Shown piece by piece: positions 13,667-21,000 of a stretch of 21,229 bases of DNA. Below the pieces are notes generated by a model. The model ran no database searches, had not been told where the DNA came from, and worked only from the letters and a program-made list of their open reading frames with translations. How positions within the stretch are numbered: position 1 is the first letter of the stretch; each line of letters starts with the position of its first letter. The translations under genes and the position numbers were made by a program. The DNA is from DASPJR01 sp035628505 (GTDB lineage: Bacteria; Planctomycetota; SZUA-567; H5-PLA8), in contig DASPJR010000201.1 in NCBI GenBank assembly GCA_035628505.1, forward strand, positions 1 through 21,229, written 5' to 3'.

Positions 13667-15685
13667 TCAATTCTTTCGGTGGATGTAGAACGTCGTATCG
13701 CCCGTGTATTCTTCTGTAGTCTGCAGGAACGGGCCATCACCGCCGCCGATGGCGTAAACTTTGTCTGGAGCGCTCACCGCGGACAGGTATGAGCGCGGTG
13801 TGTTCAGGCTGGCTCGGGAAATCCAAACATTGAGAGTAGGATCGTATTCATGAACAGACCCTTGAGCATCACCTCCAATAGCGTAGAGCTTGTTGTTTAA
13901 CACTGCAACGCCGTGGGCCCAGCGCACTGCCGGAAGACTCGACTTTGTAGACCATGTATTGTTTGACGGGTCGTATTCTTCAACGGTTGCAACCGCTCCA
14001 CCGTTTCTACCGCCAACCACATAGATCTTTCCGTTGATCGCGCCCGCCGCTGTATACGAGCGCGCGGTAGGCATGGACGCTTTCGTCTGCCAGGAGTTAT
14101 TTGCCGGATCGTACTCTTCCACCGTATCGAGGCTGGTGGTGCCCTGAAGCCCGCCGATGATGTAGATCTTGTTATCGAACACTGCGGCAGCGTACGTCGC
14201 GCGTGCGGTCGGCATCGGCGCCTTCGTCACCCAGTTGTTCAGCCCGGGATCGAATTCGTAAACGGTAGATTGAAAGGCGCCGTCGTAGCCGCCAATTACA
14301 TAAATCTTCCCATTGACCACGCACGCCGTGATATCAGTGCGATTTGCGGGCAGAGCTGTGCCCCCAGTCCAGGAATTATTGGCGACATCGTAAATTTCAA
14401 CAACTGACAGATAGCCGCCGTTGTAACCACCAATCGCGTAAATCTTCCCGTTGAGAAACGCCGTAGCCAGTACGTTGCGGCCTGTGGACATTGCAGCCTT
14501 AACAGTCCAGGACGTATTAGGCGGTGCTTGCATCACCGCTCGGCCGGTAAACGTAAAACCAGCTGGAGGAGTTGCCGTCTCACCCAGAATGCTGAAGCCC
14601 GAAGGAATGGAAGTCGACAACACGGAATCCACGTACTGTTTTGTGGCGGCATGCAGTGCCGCCGTCGGATTGGCGTTCAGCGTGAGAGCCCCGGTCATCG
14701 TGTCGCCGGATTTGCTCACCTTCGTTCCCACGCTTGTGCTGAGCGAGGCATCGGCGGCGTCCGTGTATTGTTTGGTCACTGCCTGCAATGCTGCCGTCGG
14801 ATCAGCATTCAGTATGAGGGCGCCAGTCATCGTATCGCCGGACTTGCTCACTTTCGTTCCGAGGCTAGTGGCGAGCGTTGAGTCGGCGGCATCCGTGTAC
14901 TGCTTGGTCACAGCCTGCAATGCTGCCGTTGGATCAGCGTTCAGGATGAGAGCGCCAGTCATCGTGTCGCCGGATTTGCTCACTTTCGTTCCCACACTCG
15001 TGGTGAGCGCCGCGTCGCCGGCATCAGTGTATTGCTTGGTCACGGCATGCAGTGCAGAAGTCGGGTTGGCATTCAGGCTGAGCGCGCCAGTCATCGTGTC
15101 GCCACTGCGCAGTACATAACGACCATCGATCGAGGAAGTATCAAGTTTGGCGAGTGTGACACTGCTATCAGCCAGGTGCGTCGCCGTAATCACGCTGCTG
15201 CCGAGAGTCAGGTAGGACGGCGTAAATACCGTTCCCCCCGAACCGTCTGCTGCGAGCACCAGTCCGCTCGCAGATGCTCCGCTACTCACGGTGCCAGATG
15301 TGAGTGAAGCAGCTGCAACGATGGAGAACGCACCGCTCACAACTGAGACAGGCGTTCGCACTCCGGTAGCTGTTGCACGCAGCCGGCACTGTGTCGAAGG
15401 GCTGTTCGGAACGGTCCAGTTAAACTTATTCTGCGCATTCTTCGCAAGCACGGCATTGTTGACTGCCCCGAGCTCCGTAAACGTTGTTCCGCCATCCAGG
15501 CTGAGTTCGAGAATTACTGTTTTTGCACGGCCACGCAGCACCACCTGCTGGCTTTGTCCGGGTACATACACTTCGCCACCGCGAGGGGAATCCAATCCCA
15601 ATAACTCCGCCGCAGAAATCGGCCCCATCAGAATTAGAGTGGCAAGAAAGCATACGTTGGCTTTACCAACTAAACGGGCACTCAT
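13667..15685 (-). CDS. Exported Kelch-repeat protein with tail-fibre-like repeats
   Basis: A 672-residue secreted or surface protein. An N-terminal signal peptide (about 1-26, hydrophobic core VCFLATLILMG) is followed by a beta-sandwich module (about 28-123), a Ser/Thr-rich stretch, and four copies of a GDTMTGAL repeat with an exact 44-residue period (starts 195, 239, 283, 327). Then come six Kelch repeats (about 396-665), each with a GKIYAIGG-type strand and an EYDP.NN.W strand, which should form one beta-propeller. The GDTMTGAL units resemble phage tail-fibre or collar shafts. The start ATG has GGAGG 7 bases upstream. A role in surface binding is an inference. Confidence 0.88.
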   Translation of the reverse strand: MSARLVGKANVCFLATLILMGPISAAELLGLDSPRGGEVYVPGQSQQVVLRGRAKTVILELSLDGGTTFTELGAVNNAVLAKNAQNKFNWTVPNSPSTQCRLRATATGVRTPVSVVSGAFSIVAAASLTSGTVSSGASASGLVLAADGSGGTVFTPSYLTLGSSVITATHLADSSVTLAKLDTSSIDGRYVLRSGDTMTGALSLNANPTSALHAVTKQYTDAGDAALTTSVGTKVSKSGDTMTGALILNADPTAALQAVTKQYTDAADSTLATSLGTKVSKSGDTMTGALILNADPTAALQAVTKQYTDAADASLSTSVGTKVSKSGDTMTGALTLNANPTAALHAATKQYVDSVLSTSIPSGFSILGETATPPAGFTFTGRAVMQAPPNTSWTVKAAMSTGRNVLATAFLNGKIYAIGGYNGGYLSVVEIYDVANNSWTGGTALPANRTDITACVVNGKIYVIGGYDGAFQSTVYEFDPGLNNWVTKAPMPTARATYAAAVFDNKIYIIGGLQGTTSLDTVEEYDPANNSWQTKASMPTARSYTAAGAINGKIYVVGGRNGGAVATVEEYDPSNNTWSTKSSLPAVRWAHGVAVLNNKLYAIGGDAQGSVHEYDPTLNVWISRASLNTPRSYLSAVSAPDKVYAIGGGDGPFLQTTEEYTGDTTFYIHRKN
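14621..15103 (-). repeat. 132-bp tandem coding repeats in the Kelch gene
   Basis: Three full units and one partial unit of 132 bp encode the GDTMTGAL shaft repeats. The middle units are very similar at DNA level, so copy number may vary by slippage or recombination; each change of one unit keeps the frame. Confidence 0.85.
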
Positions 15686-15770
15686 GGGGAGTCCTCCAGG
15701 TTATAATAAGCTCAATCGCAATATACAGAGATACAGACGAATAAAAACACGAAAGTAAGTCAGCTCCATT

Positions 15771-15798
15771 TACTGCATTCTGCCATCTGCCGAATGCC
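15771..15798. repeat. Heptamer tandem repeat upstream of xylA
   Basis: Four 7-bp units: TACTGCA, TTCTGCC, ATCTGCC, GAATGCC. A related series on the opposite strand lies inside the helicase gene at 21094-21128. It overlaps an imperfect inverted repeat (15788-15814) just before the xylA promoter candidate. Confidence 0.5.
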
Positions 15799-15818
15799 TT
15801 CCGGCGTTACGGCATGAC

Positions 15819-15847
15819 TTGCCGCGGGCGGCCTGATGCGGTACAAG
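15819..15847 (+). promoter_or_regulatory. Candidate promoter of xylA
   Basis: TTGCCG (15819-15824), 17 bases, TACAAG (15842-15847), giving a leader of about 37 bases. The inverted repeat TGCCGAATGCC...GGCGTTACGGCA (15788-15814) ends 4 bases before the -35 and could be an operator. Found by eye. Confidence 0.4.
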
Positions 15848-15890
15848 GCTCAGTCCTGTGAACAGAAAAGCGACTATAAGGAGACAACGC

Positions 15891-17060
15891 ATGGCCGACC
15901 GTTACGCACCCAAGCCGGAACACAAATTCACCTTCGGTCTCTGGACCACCGCCAACATGGGCCGCGACCCGTTCGGCGAGCCAACCCGCGAACCGCTCGA
16001 CCCGGTCACCAACATCCGCAAGATGGCTGACATCGGCGCGTACGGTTTCAACTTCCACGACAACGACCTGATTCCATGGGGCGCGTCGCCGAAGGAACGG
16101 GACACGATCGTCAAAAACGCCAAAAAGGCGATGAAGGACACCGGCATCGTCTGCGCGATGGCTACGACCAATCTCTTCTCGCTGCCCGTGTTCAAAGATG
16201 GCGCTTTCACCAGCAACGATGCGTCCGTGCGCGCGTTCGCGATTCAGAAGACGATGAATGCGATCGACCTGGGCGTTGAAATGGGCGCGAAGATCTATGT
16301 CTTCTGGGGCGGCCGCGAAGGTGCCGAAGTCGATGTCGGCAAGGACCCGTGCGAAGCGATCAAACGCAACCGCGAAGCCATGAATTTCCTCACGCATTAT
16401 GTGAAGGACCAGGGGTACGACCTGAAGTTCGCGCTCGAAGCCAAGCCCAACGAACCGCGCGGCGACATCTACAACGCGACCACCGGCAACATGCTCGCCT
16501 TCATCGAAACCCTCGACCACAAGGAAATGGTCGGCGTCAATCCCGAGTACGCGCATGAAACAATGGCCGGCCTGAACTTCACACATCACGTCGCCCAGGC
16601 CATCGAAGCCGGCAAGCTCTTCCACATCGACCTCAACGGCCAGAAGCCGGGCCGCTTCGACCAGGATCTGCGCTTCGGCAGCGAAGATCTGAAGGGAAGC
16701 TTCATGATTGTCCGCCTGCTCGAGAACAGCGAATACAGCGGCCCGCGCCACTTCGACGCGCACGCGCTGCGCACCGAAAGCGAAGAGGGCGTGTGGGATT
16801 TCGCGCGCGGCTGCATGCGCACGTACCTGATTCTTAAAGAAAAGGCAAAGCAGTTCGACAGCGACAAGGAAGTGCGCCAGCTCCTGCGCGAGATCAACCG
16901 TGAGGACGCGGGCCTCTCGAAGCTGACGAGCAAGTACAGCAAGGACAACGCCGCGAAGCTGAAAGCCGCTAAGCTCGACGCGGCCCAGCTCCACAAGCGC
17001 CCGCTGCCGTACGAGCGCCTCGATCAGATCCTGATCGACGTGCTGACCGGCACGCGGTAA
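15891..17060 (+). CDS. xylA: Xylose isomerase
   Basis: Interconverts D-xylose and D-xylulose (and glucose and fructose), cytoplasmic, two divalent metals. The 389-residue length fits the shorter class I (Streptomyces-like) enzymes. Active-site residues are visible: His56 and Asp59 in FNFHDNDL, Glu183 and Lys185 in ALEAKPNEPRGD, Glu219 and His222 in VNPEYAHET, Asp247 in HIDLNGQ, Asp257 and Asp259 in FDQDLRFG, and Asp289 in RHFDAH. The ATG at 15891 is chosen because AAGGAG (15878-15883) lies 7 bases upstream; the frame is open for 11 more codons without a site. No xylulokinase or transporter is adjacent. Confidence 0.96.
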   Translation: MADRYAPKPEHKFTFGLWTTANMGRDPFGEPTREPLDPVTNIRKMADIGAYGFNFHDNDLIPWGASPKERDTIVKNAKKAMKDTGIVCAMATTNLFSLPVFKDGAFTSNDASVRAFAIQKTMNAIDLGVEMGAKIYVFWGGREGAEVDVGKDPCEAIKRNREAMNFLTHYVKDQGYDLKFALEAKPNEPRGDIYNATTGNMLAFIETLDHKEMVGVNPEYAHETMAGLNFTHHVAQAIEAGKLFHIDLNGQKPGRFDQDLRFGSEDLKGSFMIVRLLENSEYSGPRHFDAHALRTESEEGVWDFARGCMRTYLILKEKAKQFDSDKEVRQLLREINREDAGLSKLTSKYSKDNAAKLKAAKLDAAQLHKRPLPYERLDQILIDVLTGTR

Positions 17061-17065
17061 AGTGG

Positions 17066-17083
17066 CGCAAGCTTCAGCTTGCG
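17066..17083. repeat. Short palindrome after xylA
   Basis: A perfect 8-bp stem CGCAAGCT/AGCTTGCG with a 2-base loop, 6 bases after the xylA stop. There is no T-run. It may stabilise the 3' end, or be one more dispersed palindrome. Confidence 0.45.
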
Positions 17084-17098
17084 AGGTCGGTAACGACT

Positions 17099-17120
17099 TC
17101 ACCGCTGAGGGCGCAGAGAA
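17099..17120 (+). repeat. Dispersed repeat phrase, copy 2
   Basis: TTCACCGCTGAGGGCGCAGA, nearly the same as 6115-6141, again shortly after a gene end. Confidence 0.45.
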
Positions 17121-17130
17121 GGAGTTGAAG

Positions 17131-17169
17131 ACCGGGGACCGGGGCGCGAGCTCCGGTCCCCGGTTTATT
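17131..17169. terminator. Intrinsic terminator between xylA and the convergent gene
   Basis: A perfect 12-bp GC-rich stem (17131-17142 with 17153-17164) with a 10-base loop, followed by TTTATTT on the plus strand. It lies between convergent genes. On the minus strand it is not followed by a clear T-run, so termination of xylA is the better supported direction. Confidence 0.8.
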
Positions 17170-17179
17170 TGAGAGGACC

Positions 17180-17908
17180 TTACTTCTTAGGCTTCTTCGT
17201 CTTCTCCGGCTTCGGCTCGGCCGGCGGTGTTTCTTTCTGCGGCGGCTCGGGTTCGGAGCGGAAGCGGACGAACTGCTTGAGGCGCTCGGCTTCTTCGGGC
17301 GTCAACATTGCTTCAAGCTGCTTGATGACGTTCTGATCTTTCTCGATGCGCGCGTCGCGCTGCGTTTTGACCCACGCCTGCATTTCTTCGCGGGCGGCGT
17401 TCAGTTCATCGACCGACAGCTTGGCGCGGTTCTCGCGCAGATCCGCGACGCGCTTGCTGAATTCTTTTTTGAAGGCCTCGTCGCGGTCTAGCGGCGTGAT
17501 CCAGTTGGTGTGGCTGAAGTCGAGCACTTTTCGGGCGTTCTCTTTTTTGGCATCAGGCAACGTTGCAATGACCTTCGCTTCATACGTGCTGCGCAGCGCG
17601 ATCTGTTCCTGGTGCCACTTGGCGGCCAGCTTGAGCAGTTCTGCCTCGTAGGCGCGGACCTGTTTTTCGATCTCTGCTTTCTGTTCGGCAGAGAGGTCGT
17701 AAACGGCCGTTACGTCCGTCGTCAGGCCAATATTCCTGATCTCACCCGGACGCGGCAGCGTGCGAATGCGCTCGATGATGGCCAGCCATTCGGGATCCAA
17801 CTCCGCGCCCGCGAGGTCGGGACGGATGCCTGGGCGCGGCGTGGGTGCGGGCTCTCCAGCGAGCAGCAGGGCGGAAGAAGCGAAGATCAGCAGTGCGAGT
17901 ATGCGCAT
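17180..17908 (-). CDS. Small exported helical protein of unknown function
   Basis: A 242-residue product. A signal peptide covers about residues 1-18 (MRILALLIFASSALLLAGE). A Pro-rich stretch follows, then a long charged helical region (about 70-220, LSAEQKAEIEKQV and LTPEEAERLKQF segments), and a Lys/Pro/Glu-rich tail ending KKPKK. The two L-S/T-x-E-Q/E motifs recall LTXXQ/Spy-type periplasmic proteins, but the similarity is too weak to name the family. The start ATG has GGAG 8 bases upstream. It is divergent from the helicase fusion gene (156-base gap) and convergent with xylA. Confidence 0.75.
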   Translation of the reverse strand: MRILALLIFASSALLLAGEPAPTPRPGIRPDLAGAELDPEWLAIIERIRTLPRPGEIRNIGLTTDVTAVYDLSAEQKAEIEKQVRAYEAELLKLAAKWHQEQIALRSTYEAKVIATLPDAKKENARKVLDFSHTNWITPLDRDEAFKKEFSKRVADLRENRAKLSVDELNAAREEMQAWVKTQRDARIEKDQNVIKQLEAMLTPEEAERLKQFVRFRSEPEPPQKETPPAEPKPEKTKKPKK

Positions 17909-18064
17909 GAAAACGGCTCCTCGAGAACTGGCAGAAGTGTATGGACGCTCGGTGAATCCGTAAAGCTAAAGGTGGCTTTCGTTTCACCTTCGCGCGATTA
18001 GCATGACAAGTATCTCCGCGGGTTGGCGGAGTGCCATGGAACGATTCAAACACGAGCGCACGCG

Positions 18065-21000
18065 ATGTCCGCCGCAACCCTGCTGGCAAAACCGGTTTTC
18101 TTGACGCTGATCACGACCGAACCGGGCGGTGAAGGCAGCATCGTACGCATCTGCGCTGAAAAGGAAGACGCTTCGGCACCCGGCGGCATTCAAACCCTGG
18201 AGCGTCTCATTCGCGCGCCGCGCCTGACGCTTGCGCAATCGCGCATGACGGGAATCACCAACGCGCAGCTGGACGACGCGCCCGATCTGGACATCGTTCT
18301 GCAGGAACTGCTGGAGTTCAGCGCCGGCGCCGAGGCGTGGATCGTGCCCGATGCAAACGCCGCCCGCGCCGCGCTGCGCGAAGCCTCCGTGAGTGCCGGA
18401 TATCCCGGCCGCATCGGTCCAACGTTGATCGGGATGGATGAGCTGTGGGCGATCGTGCGGCCGACGGAGCGTAGTACGGGCGTCTCGCCCGTACAGTTGG
18501 ATGTGGCACCCAAAGCAGCTCCGGGAATTTCAGATCGGTTCCCGATCCAAGACTTTCAACCTAATCTCCGCTATGGCGCTCACTTGCCACATCTGACGCT
18601 CAAAGACAGCACGTATTTCGTGACCTTTCGATTAGCCGATTCTGTTCCCACTGCGCTTCTTGAAACGTGGAAAGCCGAGCGCGAAATTGCATTAAGAAAT
18701 CCCGATCGTGTTCTTTCCGTAAAAGCGCAGGCGGAACTCGACGATCTATTTTCGCAGCGAATTGACCAACATCTCGACAATGGCACCGGCAAATGCTGGA
18801 TGAAAGATCCAGCCGTCGCTGCAGTTGTTGAAGATGCCCTCAAGCACTTTGACGGAGAGCGGTACATCCTCCTTGCCTGGAGTGTGATGCCAAATCACGT
18901 ACACGCCGTGTTTCAACCGCTCGGCCAGAACTCATTGTCCGAAATTCTTCACTCCTGGAAATCTTACTCCAGCAAAGCCGCTAATGACCTGCTCAAGCGT
19001 GAAGGCAAATTTTGGCAGGAAGAGTATTACGACCATCTCATTCGCGACGATGCTGACTACCAGCAATGTTTGGAATACACATATTACAATCCGGAAAAGA
19101 GTGGACTGGATAATTGGAAGTGGCGAGGGGCGGTTTTTGCCGATCGGGCGAAAGGCACGGCGTCTTCCCAACAGCGGCATGGGCGGGATGCCCATGCTAC
19201 GGGGCTGGCCGCCTCCGCGATGGCACAATTCCGTGCCCTCGAAACAGACCTCCTCTCCCTCCCTCTCCCGCTGCTGGCGGAGATGAACTGGCTGTTGTCG
19301 AAAACCGAGCATCCTTTGAAGAAGATTCTTAAGAAGGCCGAGGGCATTGCGGTTAAAGAGCAGTTCACGGAAGACTTCAGCAGCGGGCGCGTATCGCTCG
19401 ACAAGCTTTTTCAGGACTTCTCCAGAATTATCGACCGGCTCGCGCCGGAGGAGGAAGGCGCCACCGAAGAAGCTGTCACGTTTACGGGCGAGCCGGTCAC
19501 ATCCGAAGAAGTCGGAAAACTGCTCGGACCCCACGGGCCGCTCGCGAAGGCACTTAAAGGCTACGAAGAGCGGCCCGAGCAGGTGGAGATGGCGCAGCGC
19601 GTCGCCGAGTCGCTCAGCACCGGAAAGCATCTGCTCGCCGAAGCCGGCACCGGCGTCGGAAAAAGTCTGGCGTATCTGATCCCGGCAATTTTATTTGCCA
19701 AACGCGCAAGCCGGCCCGTGGTCGTCGCGACGCACACGAAGAATCTGCAGTCGCAGCTATTCAACAAAGACATTCCCTTCCTCAAGGCGCATCTGGGGGT
19801 GGACTTCGACGCAGCTTTGCTGAAAGGGCGGCCGAATTATCTGTGCCTGCGCAAATTCATGTACACGCTTCAGGAAGCTTCGCACGAGCTCGACGATGAA
19901 GAGCGCGCGCAGATGCTGCCGATCATGACGTGGGCAACCCAGACTGAAGAAGGCGACATCAGTGAGATGTCCGCGTTTGCTCCTGAGAAAAACCCGGAGC
20001 TCTGGGACCGCCTGCACACCGTCGGCGACGATTGCCTCAAGCGCCAGTGCCCTTTTTACAAACGCTGCTTCGTCTACAAGGCCCGCGGCCTGACGCGCGG
20101 CGCGGACCTCGTCGTGCTCAATCACGCGATGGTCTTTGCCGATCTGAATCTTGAATCCGGCACGCTGCCGAAGTACAGCGAGATCGTCTTTGACGAAGCG
20201 CACAAGCTCGAGGACATTGCCACCGATCATCTCGCAAGCGAAATTACGCCGAAGCGGATCTACAAAATCCTCAACCGGCTCTTCCGTGTCGCGCAGGGCA
20301 GCGCGGCGGGAAAAGGGCTGCTGCCCACGCTGCTGGCCAATCTGGAGATGGCCCGCGGCGAGTTTAAAGAGGAGATGATCACGTCCATTCGCGAGCACAT
20401 CCTTGCGGTGATGCAGGCGATACAGCCCGCGAACGACGGCTCGGACGTGTTTTTCAGCGTCGTGCGGCAGTGGACGGAGACGCCGGCGGCTTCTGAAGAA
20501 GACGAGCGGCCCCTGGCTCCCTATGTACCGCGCGAACGCGGACGCGGCGGCGTTTATCTGGAGACGGATTCCGCGGGCGGGAAGTTTTCAAATGCCCCCG
20601 CATTTCCCTTTAAGCGCAAGAAGAGTTCCCTTTACGGCGATGACCGCAAACGCTTCTCGTCGGCCTCGCTGCGCGCCGATGAAGTCGAGAATTTCACTCA
20701 GGGAAAGGAAAGCGCGATAGCGCAGCTCGGCCGTCTGCGCCAGCTGCTCGAAACGCTGGAAGAGGATTTTAAGGAGATCCGCAAACGCAACGTGCCGCGC
20801 GCGCGAGAACTCACCACCGAAATCAGCGCGCAGAAGAATTTTCTTCAGGAGCTGATCAACGACATCGAATTCATCATCAAGGCGGATGAGCCCAATTATG
20901 TGTATTGGAGCGAGCGCTGGGGCAAGCGTGGCGTGCGCGTGGTGGCCGCGCCACTGGATGTTTCGGCGCTGCTGCATGAACAGCTCTACCAGAAAAAGCG

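Larger units (their letters stand above)
18471..19200 (+). mobile_element. RAYT-2 unit inserted in the dinG-like gene
   Basis: A 730-bp segment from GTAG (18471) to CTAC (19200), bounded by inverted REP hairpins and encoding a complete TnpA-REP-type transposase core. It is visibly less GC-rich than its surroundings. It has no in-frame ATG before 18800 (mid-domain) and no stop, so it can be made only as part of the fusion, or from a GTG such as 18503. The protein belongs to a different RAYT subgroup from RAYT-1, with a longer N-terminal region and the GERYILLAW block. Because 730 is not a multiple of three, a clean insertion would have shifted the frame; some host bases must have been lost or gained. 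Confidence 0.8.

Noticed and set aside
13667..15685. A prophage tail-fibre gene
   Set aside because: Only the shaft repeat is phage-like; the protein has a signal peptide and a Kelch propeller, and no other phage gene lies near.
15807..17102. A 431-codon open frame antisense to xylA
   Set aside because: xylA has all catalytic residues in the opposite frame; the antisense product shows no recognisable domain and is a codon-bias shadow.
18003..18065. ATG 18003 or 18036 as start of the helicase fusion
   Set aside because: Both are in a different frame that ends at a TGA shortly after 18100; ATG 18065 is the first start in the fusion frame.
18471..19200. RAYT-2 as a separate gene overlapping dinG
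   Set aside because: No in-frame ATG exists between 18471 and 18800, out-of-frame ATGs at 18501 and 18573 do not read the transposase, and there is no stop after it. A GTG start at 18503 cannot be excluded but has no ribosome-binding site.
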